A stretch of 64,000 bases of DNA from Zymobacter sp047495495 (GCF_047495495.1 NZ_CP179930.1:2852001-2916000); one strand, 5' to 3'; positions 17,044 to 26,715 are shown, numbered from the stretch's first letter. The notes: a model not told the origin generated them from the letters alone. Translations and numbers: made by a program.

Positions 17044-18240
17044 ATGTCATCGCCGCTTCCTGTTACCGTGCTGTCCGGATTTCTTGGCGCGGGCAAGACT
17101 ACCGTCCTCAATCATCTGCTCAACCAGCGTGGTCAACAGCGACTGGCCGTCATCGTCAATGATATGAGCGAGGTCAACATTGATGCCGCGCTGGTGCAAC
17201 AGGAGGTGTCGCTCAACTACGCCGAAGAACGCATGATTCAGATGAGCAATGGTTGCATCTGCTGCACCCTGCGCGAGGACCTGCTGATCGAGGTGTCTCG
17301 CTTGGCCCGCGAAGGACGCTTCGATGCACTGGTGATCGAATCTAGCGGTATCGCCGAGCCACTGCCCATCGCCGAAACCTTTACGTTCGAAGACGACAAC
17401 GGCCAGCGCCTGTCGGACACCGCGCGGCTGGACACCCTCGTTACCGTGGTGGATGGCGCCAGCTTCCTCAAGCAGTACCGCAATGCCCAAAGCCTGCAGG
17501 AAGCAGGCGAGAGCCTCGGTGCTGACGATGAACGCAATGTCGCCGATCTGCTGGTCGAACAGATCGAGTTCTGCGACATACTGCTGATCAGCAAGAGCGA
17601 TCTGATCGACACCGAACAGATGGACGAGCTGAAGGCCGTGCTGCGCTCGCTCAACCCCGAGGCAGAGATCATCTCCATCAGCAAGGGCAACATCCCGATC
17701 GACAAGGTGGTCAAGACCGGGCGCTTCAACTTCGAGCGCGCAGAGCGTGCGCCCGGCTGGCTGAAGGAGCTGCGCGGCGAACACACCCCCGAAACCGAAG
17801 AGTACGGCATCGGCAGCTTCGTCTATCGTGCCCGTCGCCCGTTTCATCCCCAGCGCTTCTACGAAGTGCTGCACGGCGACTGGTGTGGCGGCAACCTGCT
17901 ACGCTCAAAGGGCTTCTTCTGGCTGGCAACGCGCCCACAGTTCGCCGGACAGTGGAGTCAGGCTGGCGGCATCGCCCATTACGGTTTTGCTGGCATGTTC
18001 TGGAAAGCGGTTCCCGACGAAAGCTGGCCTACCGACCCTGAATACCTCAAGTCGATCAACGAAGTATGGGAAGAACCGTTCGGCGATATGCGCCAGGAAC
18101 TGGTATTCATCGGTCAGAACCTTGATCAGGAGGCGATCACGCGCCAGCTCGACGCCTGCCTGCTTGATGACGAAGAGATGATCGCGGGCGTACCGCTGTG
18201 GAAACGAATAGCCGACCCCTTCCCGGCTTGGCGTCGATAA
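17044..18240 (+). CDS. zigA: COG0523 (G3E) GTPase, zinc metallochaperone type (ZigA-like)
   Basis: 398-residue G3E GTPase. Walker A GFLGAGKTT lies at about 12-20, the metal-binding CICC motif in GCICCTLREDLL at about 76-79, Walker B-like VIESSGIAEP near 100-109, and the base-recognition SKSD near 180. The CobW C-terminal domain begins near residue 255 (GIGSFVYRARRPFHP). The family delivers metals to client proteins; the Zur-type palindrome upstream and the length and end of the protein match the zinc-starvation ZigA subgroup. GGAG precedes the ATG. It appears monocistronic, with a hairpin after the stop. Client unknown. Confidence 0.9.
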   Translation: MSSPLPVTVLSGFLGAGKTTVLNHLLNQRGQQRLAVIVNDMSEVNIDAALVQQEVSLNYAEERMIQMSNGCICCTLREDLLIEVSRLAREGRFDALVIESSGIAEPLPIAETFTFEDDNGQRLSDTARLDTLVTVVDGASFLKQYRNAQSLQEAGESLGADDERNVADLLVEQIEFCDILLISKSDLIDTEQMDELKAVLRSLNPEAEIISISKGNIPIDKVVKTGRFNFERAERAPGWLKELRGEHTPETEEYGIGSFVYRARRPFHPQRFYEVLHGDWCGGNLLRSKGFFWLATRPQFAGQWSQAGGIAHYGFAGMFWKAVPDESWPTDPEYLKSINEVWEEPFGDMRQELVFIGQNLDQEAITRQLDACLLDDEEMIAGVPLWKRIADPFPAWRR

Positions 18241-18255
18241 CCCGAACATAAACAG

Positions 18256-18290
18256 CCCCATGCGGATCACCCTGACCTTACCGCATGGGG
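18256..18290 (+). terminator. Inverted repeat after the COG0523 gene
   Basis: Perfect 10-bp arms CCCCATGCGG and CCGCATGGGG with a 15-base loop, 16 bases after the stop. No T-run follows, so terminator function is tentative. Confidence 0.45.
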
Positions 18291-18443
18291 CATTCCCCTC
18301 GCTGCCGAAGCCATTTCCTCAAAGCGCCGCTGCACTTTGCTGCCGAACCCCGTACAATCGGGGACTTTCGCGTCGTGCGTGCGGCGCCCTTCATCATGCC
18401 AAGCGACGAGCTCGCCGCGCGGCCTTCAGCAGGATCTTCCAGC

Positions 18444-20033
18444 GTGATCTCCACCGCCAATATCACTATGCAGTTCGGGCCCAAGCCCCTGTTCGAGAAC
18501 GTCTCCGTCAAGTTCAACAACGGCAATCGCTACGGGTTGATCGGTGCCAACGGCTGCGGCAAGTCCACGTTCATGAAGATTCTGGGGGGCGACCTCGAAC
18601 CGTCCAGCGGTCAGGTCATGGTGGGCGAGTCCACCCGCCTCGGTAAGCTGCGTCAGGATCAGTTCGCCTTCGAACAGCACCGCGTCATCGACACCGTCAT
18701 CATGGGCAACGATGCACTGTGGAAGGTCGCCGAAGAGCGCGATCGCATCTATGCACTGCCTGAAATGAGCGAAGAAGACGGCATGAGAGTCGCCGACCTC
18801 GAAGTGCAGTATGCCGAGCTGGACGGCTATACCGCCGAATCCCGCGCAGGCGAGCTGCTGCTGGGCGTAGGCATCCCGCTGGAACAGCACTACGGCCCGA
18901 TGAGCGAAGTTGCCCCCGGCTGGAAGCTGCGTGTGCTGCTGGCACAGGCCCTGTTCTCCGATCCGGACGTGCTGCTGCTCGACGAACCGACCAACCACTT
19001 GGACATCGACACTATCCGCTGGCTGGAAGGCGTACTGGTACAGCGTTCGAGCACGATGATCATCATCTCGCACGACCGTCACTTCCTGAACAGCGTGTGC
19101 ACGCACATGGCCGACCTCGACTACGGCGAGATCAAGCTGTTCCCCGGCAACTACGACGACTACATGACGGCCGCCACGCAGGCCCGCGAGCGTCTGCAGG
19201 CCGACAACGCCAAGAAAAAATCCCAGATCGCCGAGCTGCAAGCCTTCGTCAGCCGCTTCTCGGCCAACGCCTCGAAAGCGAAGCAGGCCACGTCACGCGC
19301 CCGCCAGATCGACAAGATCCAGCTTGAAGAAATCAAGCCTTCTTCACGCGTCAGCCCGTTCATCCGCTTCGAGCAGAACCGCAAGATCCACAATCAGGCG
19401 CTCAGCGTCGACCATATCAGCAAAGCCTACCCTGACAGCCCGGCGCTGTTCAGCAAGCTGTCGATGATGGTCGAAGCGGGCGAACGCATTGCCATCATCG
19501 GGCCAAACGGTATCGGTAAGACAACGCTGCTGCGCACACTGGTCGGTGATCTGGCCCCCGATGAAGGTGCCGTCAAATGGACGGATGCCGCTGAAGTCGG
19601 CTACTACGCGCAGGATCATGCCCACGATTTCGCAGACGACATGACACTGTTCGACTGGATGGGCCAGTGGACAACCGGCGGCGAGCAGCAGGTACGCACC
19701 GCACTGGGCCGCATGCTGTTCTCCAGCGATGATATTCCAAAGATGGTCAGTGTGCTGTCTGGGGGTGAACAGGGCCGCATGCTGTTCGGCAAGCTGTCGC
19801 TGCAAAAACCCAACGTTCTGGTGATGGACGAACCGACCAACCATATGGACATGGAGTCGATCGAAGCGCTCAACCTCGCATTGGAACACTTTCCAGGCAC
19901 ACTGGTTTTCGTCAGTCACGACCGTGAGTTCGTAGCCTCGCTGGCCACCCGCATCATCGAAATGAAGGAAGACGGCATCACCGACTTCACCGGCACCTAC
20001 GACGACTACCTGCGCAGCCAGCAGGTGTACTAA
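18444..20033 (+). CDS. ybiT: ABC-F family ATPase YbiT
   Basis: 529-residue ABC-F protein with two nucleotide-binding domains joined by the charged linker typical of ribosome-associated ABC-F factors. It aligns along its length with E. coli YbiT: MQFGPKPLFENVSVKFN, GANGCGKST (Walker A 1), LLLDEPTNHLDIDTIRWLE, the linker ARERLQADNAKKKSQIAELQ, GPNGIGKTT (Walker A 2) and LSGGEQGRMLFG. I chose the GTG at 18444: AGGA lies nine bases upstream and homologues start with the same VSSANITMQFG-like sequence. ABC-F proteins act on translating ribosomes and are cytoplasmic. An inverted repeat follows. Confidence 0.94.
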   Translation: MISTANITMQFGPKPLFENVSVKFNNGNRYGLIGANGCGKSTFMKILGGDLEPSSGQVMVGESTRLGKLRQDQFAFEQHRVIDTVIMGNDALWKVAEERDRIYALPEMSEEDGMRVADLEVQYAELDGYTAESRAGELLLGVGIPLEQHYGPMSEVAPGWKLRVLLAQALFSDPDVLLLDEPTNHLDIDTIRWLEGVLVQRSSTMIIISHDRHFLNSVCTHMADLDYGEIKLFPGNYDDYMTAATQARERLQADNAKKKSQIAELQAFVSRFSANASKAKQATSRARQIDKIQLEEIKPSSRVSPFIRFEQNRKIHNQALSVDHISKAYPDSPALFSKLSMMVEAGERIAIIGPNGIGKTTLLRTLVGDLAPDEGAVKWTDAAEVGYYAQDHAHDFADDMTLFDWMGQWTTGGEQQVRTALGRMLFSSDDIPKMVSVLSGGEQGRMLFGKLSLQKPNVLVMDEPTNHMDMESIEALNLALEHFPGTLVFVSHDREFVASLATRIIEMKEDGITDFTGTYDDYLRSQQVY

Positions 20034-20051
20034 GCGCCACTAGGTACTCCT

Positions 20052-20092
20052 CGGTCCCATGATGAAGGCGATATGCCATCGTCATGGGACCG
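20052..20092 (+). terminator. Inverted repeat after ybiT
   Basis: Arms CGGTCCCATGATG and CATCGTCATGGGACCG flank a short GC-rich loop, 18 bases after the ybiT stop. No T-run is present; likely a terminator or 3' stabilising hairpin. Confidence 0.45.
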
Positions 20093-20588
20093 TAGCGCTT
20101 CCCCCAAGCATATTTTCCTCCTCCTGATACACCCTGCCCCAACAGCACCTTCTTCTAGCCGTCATACGCGCGATATGTTCTCCCCATCATTTTGCAGACA
20201 CGCACGCATGCCTATAACCTGCACACAGCGAGCAGCAAAAACGGGAGCGCTTAACGATATGTGCCGTAGGCAGGCATCAGACGGCCAGCGATAGCCATGA
20301 CGGCTTCATTGGCCAAGGCAAATAGACCGCCACGATGGAGCAGAACGAGGCAAGGCAGGAAGATAAAGGAAGGGAGAACAGTGAGGCGGTCAAGACGCAA
20401 GAACGATTGGGCCTGCATGATTTAAGACAAGGAATGGCAGGCGCGCATGGCACACGTCATGACAAGCAAGAAGCATCTGGGCATAGGTCTGCAGGAATGA
20501 TGTATGTATATGACAAAAGCCTTCCGTTGGTATCTACCTCTGAGAAGCCATCTATAGCTTTATAAGGAATCATAACAAATAACAATTT
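20093..20588. other. Gene-poor stretch between ybiT and AT-rich orphan gene
   Basis: About 500 bases. A 76-codon open frame at 20335-20565 has no ribosome site or family resemblance and I do not call it. The composition shifts sharply to AT-rich at about 20560, which marks the edge of the orphan gene. Confidence 0.4.
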
Positions 20589-21461
20589 TCATATTTTCGG
20601 CCTAGAATTAAGCTCTGCTCTTATATCAATCACATCGATTTCATGAGTGTCTTCTAGGCCCAATTGTTTTCTTATCAAGAAAGCCATAATTTCACTGCTA
20701 CTTTCTTCATATTTATATTGAGGTATTAAAATACTATCTAGCGGCGGATCTCCCAAAATATACCCATTTTTATCTACAATTGCTTTAATATATTTTTCAT
20801 TATGCATAAGCCCTATATTATAATCCATCCTTTCAGTTATAACTATAGTGTCAGTTTCATTGACACTATAAATTTTATTTATGATCAAGCATCCAGTGCC
20901 ATCAGCTTTTTTATCGGAAAAGGAGAAAAAATCTATAGACTTATCATCTTTTAGTTTTATTACTTTATTCCCTAAGTTTATATAAAAAACTTTATTTTCT
21001 TCTCTCATTAAATCCGGATAATTACCCCCATCCTTATCCAAATAGGTAGTTATTTCTTTAAACTCTACTTCTAAAACTCCATAAGGGCCTAATACTACCG
21101 GAACTCTCCACTCTTTTAGATTGTATGCTGTTCCATTAACCACACAAAATATCCCGTAAATATTCTGTGTATTGTCACGTTTATTTTTAATTGAGAAATT
21201 ATCAAGAAAAGGAATTCTATTGCCGCGAATACAAGTAGAAAAACTATAAGTTAATTCTACTTTTATTTTATTTAAATAAAACCAAATACCAAACGCAGTG
21301 GAAACTAAAGTCAAAAGAGGGGCGGCAATATTTTTTAAAATATCGAATATTAAATACAAAACATCCCGTCCTGCAGTGATAAACCCTTCACAAAATAAAT
21401 TAGCTAGGCGAAAAATTTCCCCATTCGAGAAAAAATTCATTGCATGTTCGTAAAAAAGCAT
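20589..21461 (-). CDS. Orphan AT-rich predicted membrane-anchored protein
   Basis: 290-residue protein I cannot assign to a family. A hydrophobic helix (about 38-63, LKNIAAPLLTLVSTAFGIWF) follows a short N-terminus, and the rest is a soluble, Asn/Lys/Ile-rich domain of predicted beta character, ending near ELNSRPKI. Codons are very AT-rich, in strong contrast to all neighbours, which indicates recent horizontal acquisition. It lies immediately downstream of the 3' end of the tRNA-Thr gene, a classic insertion site. GAG about seven bases before the ATG supports the start at 21461; a second ATG at 21440 is possible. The single-helix plus soluble-domain layout resembles some small defence or immunity proteins, but nothing specific supports a function. 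Confidence 0.7.
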   Translation of the reverse strand: MLFYEHAMNFFSNGEIFRLANLFCEGFITAGRDVLYLIFDILKNIAAPLLTLVSTAFGIWFYLNKIKVELTYSFSTCIRGNRIPFLDNFSIKNKRDNTQNIYGIFCVVNGTAYNLKEWRVPVVLGPYGVLEVEFKEITTYLDKDGGNYPDLMREENKVFYINLGNKVIKLKDDKSIDFFSFSDKKADGTGCLIINKIYSVNETDTIVITERMDYNIGLMHNEKYIKAIVDKNGYILGDPPLDSILIPQYKYEESSSEIMAFLIRKQLGLEDTHEIDVIDIRAELNSRPKI

Positions 21462-21512
21462 TTTTTAGCTCAAGAATTGAAAGGGGAAATCTACGTAAAA
21501 GGCCTAAAAACG

Positions 21513-21535
21513 AAAAAACCGCCCCAAAGGGCGGT
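21513..21535 (-). terminator. Terminator of the tRNA operon
   Basis: On the minus strand: ACCGCCC, TTTG loop, GGGCGGT, then TTTTTT. It is a strong Rho-independent terminator, about 34 bases after tRNA-Thr, and also separates the tRNAs from the AT-rich orphan gene. Confidence 0.85.
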
Positions 21536-21568
21536 CTCGAAATCCCTGATAAATCAAGGACTTAAATA

Positions 21569-21644
<76 letters not shown>

Positions 21645-21665
21645 AAATATATCACGACAGTGATA

Positions 21666-21740
21666 TGGCTGGGGTACCAGGATTCGAACCTGGGAATGCC
21701 GATACCAAAAACCGGTGCCTTACCACTTGGCGATACCCCA
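21666..21740 (-). tRNA. tRNA-Gln (UUG)
   Basis: 75-nt cloverleaf with encoded CCA, starting with the TGGGGTA acceptor characteristic of tRNA-Gln. Anticodon loop TTTTGGT within CCGGT/ATCGG gives UUG. Close match to E. coli tRNA-Gln(UUG). Confidence 0.96.
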
Positions 21741-21756
21741 GCAATTGAGGTTGGGG

Positions 21757-21832
21757 TGGTGGCCAGAGACGGAATCGAACCGCCGACACGGGGATTTTCA
21801 ATCCCCTGCTCTACCAACTGAGCTATCTGGCC
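21757..21832 (-). tRNA. tRNA-Phe (GAA)
   Basis: 76-nt cloverleaf with encoded CCA; acceptor GGCCAGA / TCTGGCC, anticodon stem-loop GGGATTGAAAATCCC giving GAA. First gene of the three-tRNA operon. Confidence 0.96.
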
Positions 21833-21972
21833 CTTGCCAGCCAACGCCGTGCATTAAACCGAAAAACGGACTCGGCGTCAAGCAAGTTGATGAAAAAAAC
21901 AGAATATACCTACGAGCCCCTGATGCAACAGCTCTTTTGTAACGGCCACATGCGGTCTACCACCGCACACCG

Positions 21973-22251
21973 TTATTGCGCAGCGTCAGTCGGGACGTAG
22001 CCTTCAGCCAGATCAGTTGGCTTGTTGTCGAAGAAAGCCTCCATCTGTTCAAGCAGATAGCGACGATTCTCGGCCTTGATCAGGCTCAGGTGCTTTTCAT
22101 TAATCAGGCGAGTCTGAAGCTGCTGCCATTCCTGCCAGGCCTGCTGAGAAACGGTATCGAAAATCTCCTGACCACGAGCACCGGGCAGTGGCGGCGTTAC
22201 CAGGCCCGGCAGTTCCTTTTGATACTTGCGACAGAATACGGTGCGCGTCAT
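21973..22251 (-). CDS. yggX: Fe(2+)-trafficking / oxidative damage protection protein YggX
   Basis: 92-residue YggX protein, the usual length, beginning MTRTVFCRKYQKELPGL with the single conserved cysteine at residue 7 that is essential in characterised members. The family protects iron-sulfur clusters and helps iron trafficking in the cytoplasm. It lies downstream of mutY, itself a 4Fe-4S enzyme, in the conserved asmA-mutY-yggX order. About 90 bases separate it from mutY. Confidence 0.96.
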   Translation of the reverse strand: MTRTVFCRKYQKELPGLVTPPLPGARGQEIFDTVSQQAWQEWQQLQTRLINEKHLSLIKAENRRYLLEQMEAFFDNKPTDLAEGYVPTDAAQ

Positions 22252-22340
22252 GGCGTCAATTCCTGTTGGATGAACAAAGAAAGGGATGAGCCACCCTCGT
22301 CATAGACGCGAGCAGCCCTTTATAGGAAAGATAGAAGGTG

Positions 22341-23492
22341 TCAGCCCACGGTATCCAGATGCGCGGCCAGCTGGCCCAGCAGTGTCTTAACAGGGGCCGC
22401 CAGCCCGATGCCGTCAAGCGCGGCCGGCGAACGCCAGCACGTGGGGCGCGAGAAGGCCTCGGCGGGCAGTGCGCGAGGGCACTCGATAAGCACGGGTGTC
22501 ATCTCAAGCCGGAAATGGCTGAAGATATGTGTAAACGGTGTCCAGTATTCAATGCTGTCTCCGACGCCCCACTTATCACACCAGTCCTTGACGTCCGCGG
22601 CACTGTCGCACTGCGGAAAACTCCACAGCCCACCCCAGATGCCTTCTGCAGGGCGCTGCTCCAGCATCACCCGCCCGGCGGGATCCACCAGCATCAGCGC
22701 GTGAGCGTGTCGAGTCGGCGCCACTTTCTTGGGCTTTGAAGAAGGGAAATCGGTTTCACGCCCCAGACGGTGTGCTTCACACCAATCCTGCACGGGACAC
22801 AGCAGACAAGCAGGCGCCTTGCGGGTGCACAGCGTGGCTCCCAGATCCATCATCACCTGCGTGTAGTCACCGGCGCGCTCGGTAGGAGTGTAGTGCTCGG
22901 CGATATCCCACAGAGAGCGCTCGACCGCTGGGCGCCCGGGCCAGCCTTCCACGGCATGAAGCCGCGTCAGTACACGCTTAACGTTGCCGTCCAGAATAGG
23001 CGCGCGCTGGCCCGTCGCCAGACTAATCACAGCGCCCGCTGTCGAACGCCCGATACCCGGCAGAGAGGCCATTTCGTCGACGCTGTCAGTCGGGAAGCGG
23101 CCGCCATACTGCTCGACCACCACGATAGCCGCCTTATGAAGGTTGCGGGCACGGGCGTAATACCCCAGTCCCGTCCACAAGTGCAGCACATCGTCCAGCG
23201 GCGCAGCCGCCAAGGCTTCCACCGTGGGAAAGCGCACCATGAAGCGATCGAAATAGTCGATGACGGTCGCTACCTGCGTCTGCTGCAGCATGATCTCGGA
23301 CACCCAGACACGATAGGGCGTCTGATTCTGCTGCCACGGCAGATGTTTGCGACCGTGTTCATCGAACCAAGCGAGTACGCGCTGCTGAAAGGCAGCGGCA
23401 GGATAAAGCGAAGGAAGTGGGGCTATCGGGCCATCGGTCTGACGGGCCATACGGCGAGTCACTCGTCTGTTACGCATGTTCGACACGAACAT
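22341..23492 (-). CDS. mutY: A/G-specific adenine glycosylase MutY
   Basis: Base-excision enzyme that removes adenine mispaired with 8-oxoguanine. It has the catalytic Glu in SEIMLQQTQV, the helix-hairpin-helix LPGIGRSTAGAV, the catalytic Asp in ILDGNVKRVL, and the 4Fe-4S loop C-x6-C-x2-C-x5-C in CTRKAPACLLCPVQDWC. A C-terminal Nudix-like domain (about 245-375) recognises 8-oxoG. Up to 383 residues; starts at 23477 and 23450 (MARQTDG) are also in frame, and the shorter ones are closer to usual lengths. Gene order with asmA and yggX is conserved in gammaproteobacteria. Confidence 0.96.
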   Translation of the reverse strand: MFVSNMRNRRVTRRMARQTDGPIAPLPSLYPAAAFQQRVLAWFDEHGRKHLPWQQNQTPYRVWVSEIMLQQTQVATVIDYFDRFMVRFPTVEALAAAPLDDVLHLWTGLGYYARARNLHKAAIVVVEQYGGRFPTDSVDEMASLPGIGRSTAGAVISLATGQRAPILDGNVKRVLTRLHAVEGWPGRPAVERSLWDIAEHYTPTERAGDYTQVMMDLGATLCTRKAPACLLCPVQDWCEAHRLGRETDFPSSKPKKVAPTRHAHALMLVDPAGRVMLEQRPAEGIWGGLWSFPQCDSAADVKDWCDKWGVGDSIEYWTPFTHIFSHFRLEMTPVLIECPRALPAEAFSRPTCWRSPAALDGIGLAAPVKTLLGQLAAHLDTVG

Positions 23493-23525
23493 GGCTGGCG
23501 TGCGTACCCGAGGGCGCTACAGCCC

Positions 23526-25790
23526 TCAGGGAGAAGTCGACCACCGGTCATTATGACGCAGTGAATTTCTCAGGATACCGCTACTGCGCTCATCATCCAA
23601 CCCGCACCAGCTGTCAGCCATGTCGGCCAGCGTGCCCGAGCAGCGCAGCGGTACACCGTTGCTGCTCATCTCACGCGGCAGCGTACATCCCGCCAATGCC
23701 GTCGACGGCGATCGCACCAGCACATGGTAGTCGAAACGATGTCGTGCCAGATCGAAGATGCCCTCACCTTCGACACTGTTGCCCGATAGGCGTCCACGCA
23801 GATCGTCGCTGTACAAGATGCCGTCTCGCAGCGTGAAGCGCCCATTGGCCGCTTCCATGAGTGCAGGCACCACCTCGCCGGTCGGGATATTGCTGGCCTG
23901 CGCCACGGCGCGGCATACCGTATGGCTGAGCCATGCACCGCTTTGATCGTCATTACGCAGCGCCAGCGATACCGGCCCTGACAGCGTGCCCCACGGATCG
24001 TTGAGCTGCGCCGCCAGTTCCATGCGACCACTCAGCGTAGGATCAGGCTTGTCGACATCGGCCACCCGCTCGGCGTACAGAGGCACGTCTTTGAAACTTG
24101 CGTTGAAATACAGCCGGCCCGGTGCCTGATCGACCTGTGCCCCACCAGACGCCATGATCTGCCCATCACCAACCAGTGCCGCCAGGCGTGACAGCTGCCA
24201 ACGGCCGTCCTGCGTCGACAACGCCAAAGATAGATTATGCAGCGTGCGATCGTTCCACATCAGCTCGTCGATATCGGCCCGTGCCTTGAACATCAAACCG
24301 CGATGCTGACGCAACCAATCGACCCAGGCAGGTGCCACCATGTCACGCACACCGTTGCCCCCAACCAGCGACCACAGCCCGCTTTCCGGCGGCAGATAGC
24401 GATCCAGTGACAGCGATGGCATCTCCAGCTCGAAGGCAGGCGCATCGCCGTAGTCCCACTGCACGCTGGCATTGAGCGGCTGTCCGTCCAAACGCCCCTT
24501 GATGCTATCGACGGCCAAGTGCCGATCGTCGACGTTGAAGTCGATGTCCGCGGTTAGCTGACGGAACGCGCGCGTGTCCTCGGGCAGTCCGGTGACGACA
24601 TTGGCAGACAGCCACTGACGCAAGTTGTTGGTCGCCAGCGCTAGCGTGCCCTTCCAGCGCGGACTGCTCAGCAGCGTCAGGCCTTCCACGCTGCCCTGAA
24701 CATCAACACCCTGATGACCAAAATCAATGTTTTCGATCTGGGCCTTGTCCGTCAGACCGTCATAGCGGCCATCAAACGCCAGTGAGAATGGCGATTCGCT
24801 GTCATCGTTGAAGAGACTGCGCAGCATACCGTCGATGCGCACATCGCGGATGCGGTACTCCTGATGATCGGTGTCAGCCGCTAGCTGCCCCATCGACAGG
24901 CTATAGCGCTTGTTACCCGACAGGGCGGCCAGCCGCAAGTGTTCAATCTCATGTCGCCCCATCAATACGTTGGAGCATACTTCGGCCTGCGCCGTCACGG
25001 TGGCCGGCGGTAAACGCGTGCCACTGGCCACATCAAACGTCACGGAGATGGGAAAGTGCCGCCCCAGAGCAACCTGAGTGCCTACCAGCGTCATCTGGTT
25101 GATATCGAGTCGCTGAACTAGCCCATCCTCGCGCCCTTGATAGTGCACCTCACCGTCTTCGATCTTGATGCGATGCAGATCGAAGATCAGCCTCGGCCAT
25201 GAGGATGAGCGAGCATTCTGTTCGCTCATTTCCCGCGGCGGCGGCATGCCACGCATCGCCATCTCGCTGCCGCCCTCGGCGTGCTGCGGGAAAGCGACAG
25301 CGTCATCGCCCATGCGGTGCGGGGCTTCGACAAGGAAAGGATGAGGAGGCACGGGCATGCTGGTTGCCAGCACGTCCTTGAAGCCGCTGAGCCAGGTCAG
25401 GCATGACTGCTGACGACGTTCATCGCACAACAGATTGACGCGAACGCCCTGCGCGTTGAGGCCATCCACGATCACGTCACCCATCAGCAGGCGCGACATG
25501 CTCAGCGAGATATCGGCGTGCCGAATGCTGGCCTGTGGGCCATTCATGATCAACTGATCGGGGGCATACGCCTTGACCGAGTCGATGGAAAAACCGATAT
25601 GCGGATAGAAACGCCAGCTGATATTGCCGTCCATGACCAGCGTCAATCCCGTCTTCTCACGCACCGCATCGACGATCCGCGGTTTGAGATCATTGGGGTC
25701 GAAAAAAGCCAGCGCATAGATGACCGTCGCCACTACCATGACGACCGCCAGCGCGATAACGAGCAGTATCCCTCTGCACACTACTTTCAT
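23526..25790 (-). CDS. asmA: AsmA-family protein
   Basis: 754-residue AsmA protein. An N-terminal anchor helix (about 7-29) leads into FFDPNDLKPRIVDAVREKTG, the family hallmark, and a long periplasmic beta-rich chorein-like domain ends with the AsmA C-terminal region (about 590-720, with SGRMELAAQLNDPWGTLSG and GEGIFDLARHRFDYHVLV). AsmA-like proteins are thought to take part in phospholipid transport and outer-membrane assembly. I placed the start at 25790, where GAGGGGAC precedes the ATG and a proper signal anchor begins; the upstream extension of the frame is not protein-like. It lies directly before mutY. Confidence 0.93.
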   Translation of the reverse strand: MKVVCRGILLVIALAVVMVVATVIYALAFFDPNDLKPRIVDAVREKTGLTLVMDGNISWRFYPHIGFSIDSVKAYAPDQLIMNGPQASIRHADISLSMSRLLMGDVIVDGLNAQGVRVNLLCDERRQQSCLTWLSGFKDVLATSMPVPPHPFLVEAPHRMGDDAVAFPQHAEGGSEMAMRGMPPPREMSEQNARSSSWPRLIFDLHRIKIEDGEVHYQGREDGLVQRLDINQMTLVGTQVALGRHFPISVTFDVASGTRLPPATVTAQAEVCSNVLMGRHEIEHLRLAALSGNKRYSLSMGQLAADTDHQEYRIRDVRIDGMLRSLFNDDSESPFSLAFDGRYDGLTDKAQIENIDFGHQGVDVQGSVEGLTLLSSPRWKGTLALATNNLRQWLSANVVTGLPEDTRAFRQLTADIDFNVDDRHLAVDSIKGRLDGQPLNASVQWDYGDAPAFELEMPSLSLDRYLPPESGLWSLVGGNGVRDMVAPAWVDWLRQHRGLMFKARADIDELMWNDRTLHNLSLALSTQDGRWQLSRLAALVGDGQIMASGGAQVDQAPGRLYFNASFKDVPLYAERVADVDKPDPTLSGRMELAAQLNDPWGTLSGPVSLALRNDDQSGAWLSHTVCRAVAQASNIPTGEVVPALMEAANGRFTLRDGILYSDDLRGRLSGNSVEGEGIFDLARHRFDYHVLVRSPSTALAGCTLPREMSSNGVPLRCSGTLADMADSWCGLDDERSSGILRNSLRHNDRWSTSP

Positions 25791-26020
25791 GAAGTCCCCT
25801 CGGCACGACGTACACCATCGTACTTCAGGTACATGGTAGCATCGACACGAAACGTTCTGAATCTTGAAGACACGCAGAAAATCTGCAGTTTCGACCATCC
25901 GTATGGCAAACGCTGTCCCCTTCCTTATAATCGGAATGAACCTGTCATTCGGTGACGCAGAGGCCATCCATTGTCCTCTGCCAACACATACAACTCCAAT
26001 ACATGCCAACAGGACAGCAG

Positions 26021-26629
26021 ATGAGCGACTCTCCTGCACGCAGTGCACGCATTACTCGCAATACCAGCGAAACTCAGATCGATATCGAACTGAACCTCGA
26101 TGGCAAGGGAGCCCTGGACATCGACTGTGGCGTCCCGTTCCTTGAACATATGATCGACCAGATCGCCCACCACGGTATGCTGGATCTGCGCGTACATGCC
26201 CACGGTGATCTGCACATCGACGACCACCATACCGTCGAAGACATCGGTATTGCACTCGGTCAGGCGTTCGCAGCGGCACTGGGCGACAAGCGCGGCATCC
26301 AGCGCTATGGCCACGCCTACGTTCCGCTTGATGAAGCACTGTCACGCGTCGTCATCGACTTTTCAGGCCGTCCCGGCCTCTACATGGACGCCGAGTTCAC
26401 CCGCGAGTACGTGGGTCGCTTCGATACCCAGCTCTGCTTCGAATTCTTCCAAGGCTTCGTCAACCATGCGGGCGCAACACTGCACATCGACAACCTGAAA
26501 GGCATCAACGCTCATCACCAGATCGAGACCATTTTCAAGGCCTTCGGTCGCGCAGTGCGTCAGGCGATCGCCGTCGATCCGGCACGCCAAGGCCAGGTGG
26601 CCTCGACCAAAGGGACCCTGCAAGGGTGA
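26021..26629 (+). CDS. hisB: Imidazoleglycerol-phosphate dehydratase HisB
   Basis: 202-residue monofunctional IGP dehydratase, the sixth step in histidine synthesis. The metal-binding histidine motifs are clear: FLEHMIDQIAHHGMLDL, DDHHTVEDIGIALG, NHAGATLHIDNLKGINAHHQIE. The start at 26021 has AGGAC upstream and gives the usual length (the fused phosphatase seen in E. coli is absent). It begins the run hisB-hisH-hisA-hisF and lies divergent from asmA with about 230 bases between. Confidence 0.97.
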   Translation: MSDSPARSARITRNTSETQIDIELNLDGKGALDIDCGVPFLEHMIDQIAHHGMLDLRVHAHGDLHIDDHHTVEDIGIALGQAFAAALGDKRGIQRYGHAYVPLDEALSRVVIDFSGRPGLYMDAEFTREYVGRFDTQLCFEFFQGFVNHAGATLHIDNLKGINAHHQIETIFKAFGRAVRQAIAVDPARQGQVASTKGTLQG

Positions 26630-26715
26630 GGACATCGGCGGCGCGCCGCTGCCGTGTCCGTTCTCGATTTCCGACTGTTCGACTACGGAACAGTTCAGTA
26701 TAGGGTGAGTTATTC

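Noticed and set aside
20335..20565. 76-codon plus-strand frame between ybiT and the orphan gene
   Set aside because: Low-complexity charged translation, no ribosome site, no family.
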